A stretch of 64,000 nt of DNA from JARLGU01 sp036504535 (GCA_036504535.1 DASXUY010000036.1:1-64000); one strand, 5' to 3'; numbered from the stretch's first letter, positions 7,155-16,974 are shown. The notes: generated by a model not told the origin, from the sequence alone. Program-made: numbers and translations.

Positions 7155-9956
7155 ATGAGTAATGTGCAATTCGTTGACGAAGAGACCGCGACGGAATCCG
7201 TGCGCGTACAGGTTACGATTGCGAAGCTCGGAGTGGAGACCGATTCCTCGCAGCAAGCCGCCATACCTCACGAGCTTCGTATCGGCGTCGCGATGAGCGG
7301 CGCAATTGCCTTGGTCCTCTACGAGGCAGGGGTTGCACACGAAATTGTCAGGTTCGCTCAGGCGCTAGATAATGCACAGGGCTCGTACTTTGATGCTCTT
7401 ACCACTGCGGAAATCCGGCCAGTAGTTGACATACTGGCCGGAGCCTCTGCCGGGGGTATCAACTCGGTGCTCATGGCAAGCTGTTTGGCAAGCGGGCAGC
7501 CGTTTGACCGATTTCGTAACCCCTGGATCAAGTCGGCATCTGTAGACACGCTTCGATATAAATTCGGCCAATCGCCGCAGTCACTCCTCAACCCACAGAA
7601 ACTGCTTGACGATATCCTCCCCACTTTGCGCGTCAATTCAGAGATCGCCGCGAAGCGGCAGCCATACGAACGGCCGGACCTGGATGTTCGTTTGTGCAGA
7701 ACGGATATCATGGGCCATTCGGAGCGAATGCGTGACGCCATGGGGCAGGATATCTATGTCGAGTCAAAATGGAACACGGTCTGCTTCCGAGGAAATCATT
7801 TCGCTGATCCAAATCCGGCTCAGATCTCGGCGCTGCTTGGAGCGGCTCAAGCGACGTCTGCTTTTCCCGTCGTGTTTCCACCGGTAGTGGCCGACGATAC
7901 AGGCGCGAGGACCCTGTATACAGACGGTGGCCTGTGGGATAATCAGCCCATAGATCACGCTGTCGCAGCCGTGCGAGACAAGCCCGCTATTGGTGTGACA
8001 GATCGCTGCATCATCTTTTCGGAACCCGAACCACAAACGGCGGCCACCCCAACGCAGCCGGTAAACCCCGACCTGTTTGCCATTCTCGGCCAGCTCCCCT
8101 TTATGGGGGTGAAAGGAAACATGTGGCCGTCGCTTTGCAGCATTCTGGACTTCAATCGCCGAAGCCAGGGTTATCAAGCCTTGGTCAAGGAACTCGGCGA
8201 GAATAGCATGGAGGGAGTAAGTATAATTGCCCGCAATCTGTGGGAAGAATCGCAACAGCAATTTGCCGACGTGAGTGGAGGAAGCGTTCTTAAAGCGCCA
8301 CTATCGGTGCTGAATGAGGTGAGGCTTGCCACTGTTTTGTTCGAAGGCGACGCTGCCCTCTACTCAAGGTGGCAGTACGTCCTCTCCATCGCATCAAGCG
8401 AAATTAGCACTCAAATGCAAACTGCTGTCATTCGGTGTCTGGATAAACTGCATGATGCCGATCTCAAACGCCGCGAGTGGCGGCGGCGGATAGATGCAAT
8501 CAACGAGCAATTGCGTGATCCGAAATCCGGAGCCTCTACAGACCCGGCGACTCCAATCCGCAAGGCAGAGTTGTACAGCTTATTGTCGGTAGTAAACGCC
8601 CAACTCGCGCAAGTCGACGAGTCTGTGTTACAGGCCTACACACAAGGCTCGGCGAAGACCCGACTTCGCATAGCTGCAGAAAAGATGCTCGGCGCTCTCG
8701 AGGGGGCCTCGCAATCGAGTTCACCTGTACAGATTTCGCCTATATTGGATAATTGGATCGCGTCCGTACCCGTTATTGACGCGACGGAAGCTTCGGTGCC
8801 AACCCAAATTGGCGACGCATTGGAAATGCATAACATGTCCTCAGCAGAGCACCAAGTTTCGGCCGCTATCAACCAAGAGCTGGCTGCGAAGTCCGTATAT
8901 CAGCCAGATGATATCGACGTGCTGCGCTATGTGATTGCCGACATGTCCGACCTGATCGGAAAGAAGAAGATTGATCTCATACGCGTCAGCCCCGAGGATG
9001 CCAAGAGCAACTACACACTTACCGGAATGAACCTCGATCCGTACGCGACCGCGGCGTCGCAGAAGCTTGCCGGAGAGGGGCTTGGTCACCTAACCGGCTT
9101 CTTGCAGGAGCGCTGGCGGCGAAACGACTACGTCTGGGGGCGGCTCGATGCAAGCGAAGTTCTGCTGAGAACGCTGAGAAAATATGTGAACGCGGATAAA
9201 TGCGCCAGTTTCGACGCCCAAGTAGAGAGTTGGATTGAAACATCGCGTACGGAAATCCTGAGAGACGAGGCCGCCTACTTCCTCAACACTGACAACAGAC
9301 GCCAAATCGAAAAGTTCGTCAAAGAGACAGACTACGGCGCGAGCGACTCCACGTGCGATCGGTCTGAAGCGAACCGAAGGTTGATAGGCTATGGTCAGGA
9401 AACCATAGTCGACGCAGACCAACCCCAGTTGACTGACAACATTCACTACCTCGTAAGTCAGGCAGCAAAGCTACTTGCTGGCAAGCCATTCGTTCCCACC
9501 AGTGCCCTGTCAATGCTGGAAAGGCTCGCTCGCTTTGTGTCTGTCATCGTGTGGCTTCTCTGTAAGCTCTTCCCGTGGCCCGTTGCCGGGCAAACTGCGC
9601 CAAGTTCAAGAAGCCTCACGCGACAGGTAGTGCTTTTGCTTGTGGGTGTTGTCGCGGGGGGCATAGGCGGCTGGCTGATCTCTTCTCACGAGTTTTTGCC
9701 GAAAAACCAACCGACGGTCCAATCTTGGGGCAAGCATCTCATAGAAATCGTAGTGCTTTTGTTCGCTGGCTGCCTCCTTGGATCGCGAGTCGTCTACGGC
9801 GTGATTGCGGCAATTCTTGTTATCTTCGCTGTGGTTGAGAGTTTCGCCAGGTTTTCATCGGTTATGCAATGGCAGACTCTCACCATAGCAGTGATCGGCG
9901 CCTTCATTCTCGTCCTAACGCTACTGCCCTTGATTAACAAACGCTACCGCCTTTAG
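7155..9956 (+). CDS. large patatin-like phospholipase with C-terminal membrane segments
   Basis: 933 residues. The patatin domain spans about 40-300. The nucleophile elbow GASAGG holds Ser98, and DGG holds Asp257, together the Ser-Asp dyad of patatin lipid acyl hydrolases. An oxyanion-hole-like GVAMSGAIALVLYE precedes it. Overall it matches the patatin-related group with a long helical C-terminal extension (TIGR03607/DUF3376-like). Residues ~780-930 hold four to five hydrophobic helices, which would anchor it in the inner membrane. There is no signal peptide, so the catalytic domain is probably cytosolic. It starts 9 nt after the secretin-like stop, whose TAG overlaps the TAGGAG Shine-Dalgarno sequence, so they form one operon. 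Substrate and role are unknown: lipid remodelling, secretion, or a defensive lipase. Confidence 0.85.
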   Translation: MSNVQFVDEETATESVRVQVTIAKLGVETDSSQQAAIPHELRIGVAMSGAIALVLYEAGVAHEIVRFAQALDNAQGSYFDALTTAEIRPVVDILAGASAGGINSVLMASCLASGQPFDRFRNPWIKSASVDTLRYKFGQSPQSLLNPQKLLDDILPTLRVNSEIAAKRQPYERPDLDVRLCRTDIMGHSERMRDAMGQDIYVESKWNTVCFRGNHFADPNPAQISALLGAAQATSAFPVVFPPVVADDTGARTLYTDGGLWDNQPIDHAVAAVRDKPAIGVTDRCIIFSEPEPQTAATPTQPVNPDLFAILGQLPFMGVKGNMWPSLCSILDFNRRSQGYQALVKELGENSMEGVSIIARNLWEESQQQFADVSGGSVLKAPLSVLNEVRLATVLFEGDAALYSRWQYVLSIASSEISTQMQTAVIRCLDKLHDADLKRREWRRRIDAINEQLRDPKSGASTDPATPIRKAELYSLLSVVNAQLAQVDESVLQAYTQGSAKTRLRIAAEKMLGALEGASQSSSPVQISPILDNWIASVPVIDATEASVPTQIGDALEMHNMSSAEHQVSAAINQELAAKSVYQPDDIDVLRYVIADMSDLIGKKKIDLIRVSPEDAKSNYTLTGMNLDPYATAASQKLAGEGLGHLTGFLQERWRRNDYVWGRLDASEVLLRTLRKYVNADKCASFDAQVESWIETSRTEILRDEAAYFLNTDNRRQIEKFVKETDYGASDSTCDRSEANRRLIGYGQETIVDADQPQLTDNIHYLVSQAAKLLAGKPFVPTSALSMLERLARFVSVIVWLLCKLFPWPVAGQTAPSSRSLTRQVVLLLVGVVAGGIGGWLISSHEFLPKNQPTVQSWGKHLIEIVVLLFAGCLLGSRVVYGVIAAILVIFAVVESFARFSSVMQWQTLTIAVIGAFILVLTLLPLINKRYRL

Positions 9957-10007
9957 GGTTATCCTGGCATGCACAGTGGTTGGGTAATCCGCCTTCTGTT
10001 CGCGGGG

Positions 10008-10013
10008 TATAAT
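10008..10013 (+). promoter_or_regulatory. -10 box upstream of the M16 peptidase gene
   Basis: A perfect TATAAT, 23 bp before the start codon, followed by a GAGGT ribosome-binding site at 10023-10027. No good -35 is visible. Confidence 0.45.
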
Positions 10014-10036
10014 CCTCGCCAGAGGTAACTTACTCA

Positions 10037-11332
10037 ATGCTTGAGCATGAAACGCTTCAGCGGGATGTGCTCCCGAATGGCGTGCGCGTGGTGACAGAGC
10101 GGATCGACTATGTCCAGTCGGCATCCATCGGTATCTGGGTCGGGGTAGGGTCGCGCGACGAGGCCGACGAAGTCCGCGGAATCTCGCACGTGATCGAGCA
10201 CATGCTGTTCAAGGGGACACCCACACGCTCTGCGAGCCAGATCGCCGACGATATGGACCGGATTGGCGGGTACCTCAACGCATTCACTGACAAAGAGTAC
10301 ACGTGCTACTACGCCAAGGTACTCACCGAGTACATCCCGAAGTGTGTCGATATCCTCTCTGACATGTTCCTGCATTCGAAGTTCGACGGCGAGGAGCTTG
10401 AGCGAGAGAAGAACGTCATCCTCGAAGAGATCAAGCGACACGAAGACCAGCCTGACGATCTCGTGCACGACCTTTTCTATGAGACCATCTGGCCAGACCA
10501 CGGCCTCGGCAAGTCGGTCATCGGATCCGTTGAGACCGTTTCGGGCATTCAGCAATCCCACCTTTTCGATTATACGGCGCAGAGATACACACCCGACACC
10601 ATTGTTATTGCGGCGGCGGGCAACCTCGAACATAACCAGCTGGTCGATATGATCAACGAGCGCTTTGGCACGCTGGAACGCCCGTCGGCATCGTGGCGGC
10701 AACTGGAGACGGTGCCGGTCGCGGTAACCGCAACGCATCTCCTATCAAAGCCCGTCGAGCAGATTCAACTCGTGCTCGGCGTTCCAGGATACTCTCAACT
10801 TGATGATCGCAAGTATCCGCTGTCCCTGCTTGACATCATTCTCGGCGGTGGCATGTCGAGTAGGCTATTCCAGGAAATTCGCGAAAAGCGTGGGCTTGCG
10901 TATTCGGTGGGCACGTATTGTTCAGCGTATCGAGAGGGTGGTCTTTTCGGCGTCTACGCTGGCACCAGCCCTGAAACGGCTGGCGAAGTGATCGACATCA
11001 CGCGCGCCGAGTGCCAGAGGATCTGCGACGAGACCGTGTCCGATGACGAGCTCCTCCGGGCGAAAAACCAGGTGCGGTCCGGGATGGTTATGGGCCAGGA
11101 GAGCATGTCGAATCGCATGACGCGTATCGGCAAGGATGAAATGACGTTCGATCGCGTCATTCCGCTCGACGAGATCATGGACAAGATCCAGGCGGTCACG
11201 GTGGACGATATCCACACTACCGCCCGCGATCTGATGTTGGGCAAGGAGTTCAGCATGGCGCAGGTCGGTCCTTTCGACGACGACGATAAGGCGGCGGCTC
11301 TTGACATGGCGGACGGCGACGGCGACGATTGA
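10037..11332 (+). CDS. M16-family zinc metallopeptidase (PqqL/processing-peptidase-like)
   Basis: 431 residues, the normal size for a single-chain bacterial M16B peptidase. The inverted zinc motif HVIEH is at residues 51-55 (HxxEH), with the third ligand Glu expected near residue 131. The second half carries the conserved GGGMSSRLFQEIREKRGLAY segment, which forms the substrate-binding wall. It degrades or processes peptides in the cytosol or periplasm; there is no signal peptide. It lies before dapB, as in many bacteria where a pitrilysin-type gene sits next to dap genes, and R2 lies between them. Confidence 0.95.
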   Translation: MLEHETLQRDVLPNGVRVVTERIDYVQSASIGIWVGVGSRDEADEVRGISHVIEHMLFKGTPTRSASQIADDMDRIGGYLNAFTDKEYTCYYAKVLTEYIPKCVDILSDMFLHSKFDGEELEREKNVILEEIKRHEDQPDDLVHDLFYETIWPDHGLGKSVIGSVETVSGIQQSHLFDYTAQRYTPDTIVIAAAGNLEHNQLVDMINERFGTLERPSASWRQLETVPVAVTATHLLSKPVEQIQLVLGVPGYSQLDDRKYPLSLLDIILGGGMSSRLFQEIREKRGLAYSVGTYCSAYREGGLFGVYAGTSPETAGEVIDITRAECQRICDETVSDDELLRAKNQVRSGMVMGQESMSNRMTRIGKDEMTFDRVIPLDEIMDKIQAVTVDDIHTTARDLMLGKEFSMAQVGPFDDDDKAAALDMADGDGDD

Positions 11333-11352
11333 CATCAGCCGCGAAGCGAATG

Positions 11353-11387
11353 AAAAATGGCCCGCCCGGCCAAAGAGGGCATCCTAA
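11353..11387. repeat. TCCTA/GGCC-hairpin element R2
   Basis: Plus strand: A5-TGGCCCGCCCGGCCA followed by AAGAGGGCATCCTAA. Here the element lies between two plus-strand genes, with its TCCTA end 17 nt before the dapB start, so its T-rich side faces the minus strand. It would terminate antisense rather than sense transcripts. Confidence 0.65.
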
Positions 11388-11403
11388 CGAGAGGCTTTTA
11401 TAG

Positions 11404-12156
11404 ATGGCAATTACTGTGTTGGTGAGCGGCGCTAAGGGGCGCATGGGGCAGGAAGTGGTCAAGGCGGTGAATGCTGCCGAAGGACTTGAGCTGGTAGGCG
11501 AGGTTGACTTCGGTGACGACCTTGCAGCGTCGCTCGCGTCTCTTAAGCCGCAGGTGATGGTGGACTTCACCGTCCCCGAGTCGGCCATGGGCAATATCAC
11601 GACAGCCCTCAAGCACAAGGTGGTACCTATCGTCGGCACCACGGGCATATCGGCCGACGACCGAGCCGAGATCGCCGCCCTGTGCCAATCAACAGGCACC
11701 GGCTGTCTGATTGCCCCAAATTTTGCCCTCGGCGCCGTGCTCATGATGCGGTTCGCGCACGATGCCGCCAAGTACTTTCCCGATGCGGAAGTGATCGAGT
11801 TCCACCACGAAAAGAAGCTCGACGCGCCATCCGGCACCGCAACGCTCACCGCTGAACTGATCGCCGAGGGGCGTGCGGGTGCGCTTCCGACCGAACTGCC
11901 CGCTGGCGCGTTTGAGAAGATCCCTGGTTCGCGCGGCGGTAAGGCTGCTGGCGACGTGCCTGTCCACTCTGTCCGGCTCGCCGGGTTTGTGGCTTCGCAG
12001 ATGGTCATCTTCGGCGGCCCGGGGCAGACGCTAACCATTCGTCACGACTCCATTGACCGAGCCAGCTTTATGCCCGGTGTCGTGCACGCCGTCCGGCAGA
12101 TCGCTAGGCTAGCTGGTAGCGGCGAACTGGTCTATGGTTTGGAAAACCTTCTATAA
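11404..12156 (+). CDS. dapB: 4-hydroxy-tetrahydrodipicolinate reductase
   Basis: 250 residues. It is the NAD(P)H-dependent reductase of the diaminopimelate/lysine pathway, feeding peptidoglycan and lysine. The Rossmann loop is SGAKGRMGQ near residues 8-16. The family signature is in EFHHEKKLDAPSGTA, which includes the catalytic His and the Lys of the DAPSGTA loop. The PVHSVRLAGFVASQ region completes the tetramer-forming domain. The start ATG has an AGAGG ribosome-binding site about 9 nt upstream, downstream of element R2. No other lysine genes are nearby. Confidence 0.97.
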   Translation: MAITVLVSGAKGRMGQEVVKAVNAAEGLELVGEVDFGDDLAASLASLKPQVMVDFTVPESAMGNITTALKHKVVPIVGTTGISADDRAEIAALCQSTGTGCLIAPNFALGAVLMMRFAHDAAKYFPDAEVIEFHHEKKLDAPSGTATLTAELIAEGRAGALPTELPAGAFEKIPGSRGGKAAGDVPVHSVRLAGFVASQMVIFGGPGQTLTIRHDSIDRASFMPGVVHAVRQIARLAGSGELVYGLENLL

Positions 12157-12538
12157 CCGTGCGGACGCGATGCATGAGGTTGTCTGGCACGCGCCGCATT
12201 AATGCGGCGCATCTTGCCGTTGTCCTTTCGATTTAGGTGCATTGCTTTCGATTGACCCGCATTCTCAGGCTGGGCACGGCCTTGAATGACAATTTTCAGA
12301 TATTTGCATCTTGATGAAGGAATTGGAAGCAGCCAAACACAAACAGCATTACGTTGGCTGCGACACAATCTACGCGTAATACTCCGCGCAGCCACTTCGC
12401 TCGATACCACGTGTCTCGCAGTTGGTAGCCTAATATCCAGTCTGACAGTTTGTGCCAGACACCACCATCCACTCGGACGCGACGTGGTTATTTCAGCTGT
12501 TGGTATCCCAGCGGCAGGTAGGCTGGAAATAGAAAATC
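12157..12538. other. intergenic region with a 20-bp palindrome and a leader hairpin
   Basis: No gene is supported here. GCGCCGCATT at 12191-12200 is followed by its exact reverse complement (12201-12210), a perfect 20-bp palindrome 35 bp after dapB. It could end dapB transcripts but lacks a T run. A second hairpin (GCAGCCAA / TTGGCTGC, 12329-12361) lies in the leader of the HD-GYP gene. Confidence 0.5.
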
Positions 12539-14821
12539 GTGCCCACAAGTGAATTGAAATCGGCTGCCAACGAGGCAACGATAGGGAACGCTCTTGCTTC
12601 GGTCGCAAACGGCCCGGACATGCTCCTCCTCGTAAACCGTGCCGGAATCGTTCTCGACGCGAATGCATCCCTTTGCGCATCACTAAATTCTGATCGAGAC
12701 GACCTGCTAACACGGGTGGCTCCCCTCCTACACGCATCCGGCAAGTCTTGGGCCTCATGGTGGGCGTTACTCGGCACCACGGGAGTGGCCTCCACAATGG
12801 GCTATCTCACGACCGGACAAGGCTCCTCAATCCCGGTCACCCTGAATGCGCTTCTGGTCCCTGCTAATGGAAACCTTCCTGAAGCATCTCTAATCCGCTT
12901 GACGGCTCACAAGGAGCCGCGTGCTACGATCGCACAGAAATCAGCTCATGTCGCTGAGACGTCGTCATCCGATTCCCAACATCGCCGCAACACGTCGCTC
13001 CTCGAACGCGCCCAGGCCATAGCGTCGATTGGCTTTTGGGAGCTTGACATAGACACGATGACTTATTGGGGGTCGAAGCTGGCGCGAGATATCTATGGCC
13101 TCTATGATGACGTCCTCAGCCGTGAGGCCGTCCACAACTGCACCCTGCCGGAATATCGTGACTCCCTCAGGGTTCGGCTCAATGATCTCGTTGCCAACGG
13201 CGGCATATACGATGTTGACTACAAGATCCGTCGCCAGTCGGACGGTCGAGTTGTGTCCGTTAGATGCCAGGCAGTTTTCCATAGCGACGAACGGAAGGTC
13301 TTTGGCGTCATCCAGGATATCTCCAATCTGAAACAGACCGAAGCTACGCTTAAGAAACTCTTCCAAGCGGTTGAACAAAACCCGGCGTCCATCGTGATCA
13401 CCGATCCCTCTGGCGTGATTGAGTACGTAAACCCTAAGTTTTGCAGCGTCACAGGCTATAGCGCAGACGAAGCGATAGGTCAAAACCCGCGTATACTCAA
13501 ATCAGACGTGACGACCAGTGACATTCATCAGGACCTGTGGTCCACAATCAGCAGTGGCGAAGTTTGGAAAGGCACTCTCTGTAATAAGTCAAAATCTGGC
13601 GACTTGTTCTGGGAATCTGTGTCGATTTCGCCCGTGTTCGATGAGGCGGGCACGATAATTCACTTCGTTGGCATCAAAGAGGATATCACTCAGCGCGTCG
13701 AAACAGACACGGAACTCGCCGCGCTAAGCGAACGCGCCACGAGGCGCCTGGAATACCTTGAAGCAACGCATCAGATAGAGTTGGCCATACGCAAGACCAC
13801 CGAAGCCAGCAAGCTCATTCCCGTATTCGTGTCCGAGTTCCGGAGCGCACTGGAGATCGATGCAGCTGCCATTTGGGTGAAATCCCATCCCAGCAGTGAG
13901 TTCACGATCGTGGCCGAGCAGCGTGTTAAGACTCTCGAAGCCGTTAACCCTGCGTTCTCAGCCAGGCAATGCCTGGTCACAAAGGCGGCCAGCCTGCGTA
14001 CGTTCTATTTTGCTACCGGTGTCGTATGCGAAGAGCTGCTCCCGGAATCGAAGATCAAGTCATATGGCGTTCTCCCATTAATTGCGCATGGAAACCTCAT
14101 CGGTTTGCTGGAGTTTCAGTATTGCCGTTCCATATCGCCTAACCAGGAGTGGCGCAACTCGCTGGAGACGATTGCCACGGTTTGCGCCCTTGCTCTCCAC
14201 AATTCCAGCCTCTTCGAGGAAGTCCGGCGGACGAACCATGAGCTTGTCTGCTCTTACGATGCGACGCTGGAGGGTTGGTCCAGGGCGCTCGACCTTCGCG
14301 ATCAGGAGACCGAAGGGCATTCGCAGCGTGTCACCAACGCTGCTGTCCACTTCGCGCGCCGGCTCGGGCTGCCCCCCGACGATGTAACGCAGGTGCGACG
14401 AGGTGCCTTGCTCCACGATGTTGGCAAGCTGGGCGTTCCGGATCGTATTCTCGGCAAACCGGGACCGCTCTCACCCGAAGAGTGGGACGTCATGAAAATG
14501 CACCCTGTCTATGCTTATGATTGGTTGTCGCGCATCTCCTTCCTCTCGCCGGCGCTCGACATACCGTATCATCACCACGAACACTTCGACGGCACCGGGT
14601 ACCCGAGCGGGCTTACTGGCGACGAAATCCCGATCACCGCGCGGATGTTCACCATCATCGACGTATGGGACGCGCTGACGCACGACCGCCCGTACCGACA
14701 GGCATGGTCGTTCGACAAAGCACGCGCATACCTGCTCAGCGAGGCTGGCAAGCTGGTTGATAAAGACTTGCTGGACGTTTTTCTCGAAATGGTGGACGCT
14801 GGGGAAGTAGAACAGGCGTAG
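12539..14821 (+). CDS. PAS-PAS-PAS-GAF-HD-GYP cyclic-di-GMP phosphodiesterase
   Basis: 760 residues, cytosolic. In order: a PAS at ~25-130, a PAS_3-like domain at ~155-280 (FWELDIDTMTYWG), a canonical PAS with PAC at ~285-400 (PASIVITDPSGVIEYVNPKF), a GAF at ~410-570 and an HD-GYP domain at ~585-755. The catalytic HD is H626-D627 in LLHDVGKLG. HHEHFDGTGYPSGL contains the GYP signature (G685-TGYP), so it should hydrolyse c-di-GMP to GMP/pGpG. It begins with GTG at 12539, with GGAAAT upstream; the next in-frame ATG would cut into the first PAS. Signals sensed by the PAS/GAF modules cannot be told. It links to surface attachment or pilus control, which fits the many prepilins nearby. Confidence 0.93.
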   Translation: MPTSELKSAANEATIGNALASVANGPDMLLLVNRAGIVLDANASLCASLNSDRDDLLTRVAPLLHASGKSWASWWALLGTTGVASTMGYLTTGQGSSIPVTLNALLVPANGNLPEASLIRLTAHKEPRATIAQKSAHVAETSSSDSQHRRNTSLLERAQAIASIGFWELDIDTMTYWGSKLARDIYGLYDDVLSREAVHNCTLPEYRDSLRVRLNDLVANGGIYDVDYKIRRQSDGRVVSVRCQAVFHSDERKVFGVIQDISNLKQTEATLKKLFQAVEQNPASIVITDPSGVIEYVNPKFCSVTGYSADEAIGQNPRILKSDVTTSDIHQDLWSTISSGEVWKGTLCNKSKSGDLFWESVSISPVFDEAGTIIHFVGIKEDITQRVETDTELAALSERATRRLEYLEATHQIELAIRKTTEASKLIPVFVSEFRSALEIDAAAIWVKSHPSSEFTIVAEQRVKTLEAVNPAFSARQCLVTKAASLRTFYFATGVVCEELLPESKIKSYGVLPLIAHGNLIGLLEFQYCRSISPNQEWRNSLETIATVCALALHNSSLFEEVRRTNHELVCSYDATLEGWSRALDLRDQETEGHSQRVTNAAVHFARRLGLPPDDVTQVRRGALLHDVGKLGVPDRILGKPGPLSPEEWDVMKMHPVYAYDWLSRISFLSPALDIPYHHHEHFDGTGYPSGLTGDEIPITARMFTIIDVWDALTHDRPYRQAWSFDKARAYLLSEAGKLVDKDLLDVFLEMVDAGEVEQA

Positions 14822-14855
14822 ATTAGCCGCGACACCGATCCAATGTAGCACAACC

Positions 14856-14898
14856 AAAAGCGGGCCGTCACCCAGAGTTTGGGGGACGGCCCGCTTTT
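14856..14898. terminator. strong bidirectional rho-independent terminator
   Basis: AAAAGCGGGCCGTC ... GACGGCCCGCTTTT, a 14-bp perfect stem with A and T tracts on both sides. It lies between the convergent HD-GYP and prepilin 2 genes. Confidence 0.95.
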
Positions 14899-14934
14899 AC
14901 TGATGTCAGGGTGTCCTCTACGAAATCAAGGCAC

Positions 14935-15759
14935 CTAGAGCACGCTGAAGGTCATTGTGAATACGGAGCCGTTGAGGTCTTTCATCGAAAGAGTCCCAGC
15001 CGCGCATGCCGAGTTTCCCTGTGCCTGAGCTTGGGTGCCCGGACAGTTCACCACGTTTGAGCCCACACCCGCACCCTGTCCACCGCTCACTTGCGTGCCC
15101 TTGAGCCACTTGACGTGTCCATCGCAAGCCAGGAAGTTGGAGCCGTCCGTGTGTCGCGGCGAGATGTCTTCGCTCGCGGGAACGTTCGTGTAGAACGGTC
15201 GCCCACCGAGAAGCCCCGTCCTGTAGCCTAACGCGCTGCTGGCTTGATTGTAGCCGTCGCCATGTGGCGAGTAGTCGTTGCCCGAAGTCAACATGCCCCC
15301 GCCGTCTACCTCCACAAGCGCCACCGTTAACGCGGGTGCTGACATCTTGGCGATATTGGTGCAAATGACCGTGCCGTAGCTATACTCAAGGTTGTCGTTA
15401 TAGCAGTACGAGCAGCGGTTAAGCGCAGGGTTAGAGATCGTCGATACATCGTCGGGGCATGCATACGTGCCAGTCGATTTGATGTAGGGATACATGACAC
15501 ACGCCCAGTTGACCGCAGTTGGCGCACCGGTATACTTTGTTGGCATGAGCTCGTCATAGTCCTGTGAGTACTGCACGAATCCAATCCCGAGTTGCTTCAG
15601 ATTGCTGGCACACGATGTCTGCCTCGCCTTTTCCCGGGCCGTCGCGAAGACAGGGAAAAGTATAGCTGCTAGTATAGCTATAATAGCAATAACTACTAAT
15701 AACTCAATAAGAGTGAAACCAACGATAGATCTGGAGCTGGCATAAGTCTTCTTGTACAT
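14935..15759 (-). CDS. prepilin-type H-X9-DG protein, copy 2
   Basis: 274 residues. The leader MYKKTYASSRSIVG is cut before FTLIELLVVIAIIAIL (Phe, Glu at +5), followed by AREKARQTSCASNLKQLG. The C-terminal signature is H-TDGSNFLAC-DG. It closely resembles the copies at 329, 47619 and 62763. The ATG has an AAGGT ribosome-binding site and lies 17 nt after the stop of the GntR/LacI regulator, so it is the second gene of a two-gene operon ended by the terminator at 14856. No enzyme gene follows, unlike copies 3 and 4. Function unknown. Confidence 0.9.
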   Translation of the reverse strand: MYKKTYASSRSIVGFTLIELLVVIAIIAILAAILFPVFATAREKARQTSCASNLKQLGIGFVQYSQDYDELMPTKYTGAPTAVNWACVMYPYIKSTGTYACPDDVSTISNPALNRCSYCYNDNLEYSYGTVICTNIAKMSAPALTVALVEVDGGGMLTSGNDYSPHGDGYNQASSALGYRTGLLGGRPFYTNVPASEDISPRHTDGSNFLACDGHVKWLKGTQVSGGQGAGVGSNVVNCPGTQAQAQGNSACAAGTLSMKDLNGSVFTMTFSVL

Positions 15760-15776
15760 TGCTGGTTACCTTTGTG

Positions 15777-16925
15777 TCATTCCGCCATAGGGGCGGGCCC
15801 CGTGCTTTCGCGAATGATGAGACTGGGTGAAAGCCGCTTCGACGATTCCGTATCTGACCAGAGCATCTCTACGGCAGCCGTCGTAAGGGCATCGATATCG
15901 TGAGCCACGGTCGATAGGCTGGGATGAGTAAACTGACTTGTGCGTGCGCCCTCGAAGCCCAATACGGACACCTCGCCGGGGACCGATATGCCGCGGCGTG
16001 CGAACCATTGCAGCGCCGCCCATGCTCCCGGATCGCTCACTGCAAATACCGCCGTTGGCCGCTGGGCGTTGTCGCCACCCCAGACATCAGCCATGTGCGC
16101 CATCGCCGCCTCGTACGAACTCTGCCAGAACTCTGTGCCGCATATCACGGTCTTGAAGGTCTCGTCGACGCCACGAGCTAGCGCTATCCGCCGGAACGCC
16201 TCAACCTTTTCGGCCACGCTCGGCGCCTTTATCGGCTCATTGACAAGGAGAGTAATCCGCCGGTGCCCCAGTGACCAAAGGTAGTCGATACCCATGTGCA
16301 CCGCCATGGTTGAATCTGTTTCGACGACGGCGCCAGAGTAACCCTTGTCAGGCAACTCCATTGCCACAGTCCTGTGGCCACGATCTCGGAGCGCCTCATT
16401 CAACTGCGACGTCGAATCCGGCGTCACGAGTATAAACCGCTCCTGTTCTGGCGGTAGCACGACCTCGCGGTACGAGTCGGCCAGCTTTTGGCCGCAATGG
16501 GTGTGGTACACCTTGAGGCGCATACCCCGTGTGGAACAAACCCCCGCGAGCTTTTCGAGCATAGCCGACAGGTATTCGGAATCGTACTGCGCGACGAAGA
16601 CACCTACAGTCTGCGGCAGTTCAGACTTTCGCCTAATGGAATCGGATCCGTCCGGCTGCTTACAAACCGTTGTCCCTGTCCTGACACGGCGGACGATGAC
16701 ACCCTCCCGCGTCAGTTCGTTGAGGGCCTGCCTCACGGTCCCGCGCGATACGCGAAGGCGCTCGACCAGAACGCTTTCGGTATAAAACTGGTCTCCATCA
16801 GCAAAGTGCTCGTCGATAACCGACCGCAGCCCGCGCCTCACCTGCATATGAAGCGGTGTGGAGCGTCGCTCATCCACAATGAGCGTATCAAGCAGCTTGT
16901 TCGGATCATCCACGTGTTCAGGCAA
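15777..16925 (-). CDS. GntR-LacI hybrid transcriptional regulator, second copy
   Basis: 382 residues. The GntR winged helix spans ~20-85 (TPLHMQVRRGLRSVIDEHF, then ESVLVERLRVSRGTVRQAL). A LacI-type effector domain spans ~105-370, with DYLWSLGHRRITLLVN and the conserved PGEVSVLGFEG strand. It is a sugar-responsive repressor or activator. The start is read as TTG at 16923-16925 (an in-frame GTG four codons on is the alternative); it sits ~36 nt after the predicted transcription start. It pairs with prepilin copy 2. Confidence 0.85.
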   Translation of the reverse strand: MPEHVDDPNKLLDTLIVDERRSTPLHMQVRRGLRSVIDEHFADGDQFYTESVLVERLRVSRGTVRQALNELTREGVIVRRVRTGTTVCKQPDGSDSIRRKSELPQTVGVFVAQYDSEYLSAMLEKLAGVCSTRGMRLKVYHTHCGQKLADSYREVVLPPEQERFILVTPDSTSQLNEALRDRGHRTVAMELPDKGYSGAVVETDSTMAVHMGIDYLWSLGHRRITLLVNEPIKAPSVAEKVEAFRRIALARGVDETFKTVICGTEFWQSSYEAAMAHMADVWGGDNAQRPTAVFAVSDPGAWAALQWFARRGISVPGEVSVLGFEGARTSQFTHPSLSTVAHDIDALTTAAVEMLWSDTESSKRLSPSLIIRESTGPAPMAE

Positions 16926-16950
16926 AGTTTGCTACCATTCTAAATTGGTC

Positions 16951-16974
16951 AATTGTATGTACGAATAATTGTAT
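16951..16974. promoter_or_regulatory. direct AATTGTAT repeats over the -10 region
   Basis: AATTGTAT at 16951-16958 and again at 16967-16974. The copies are 16 bp apart, and the second overlaps the -10 box of the regulator promoter. This is a candidate autoregulatory site, inferred only from repetition and position. Confidence 0.4.
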
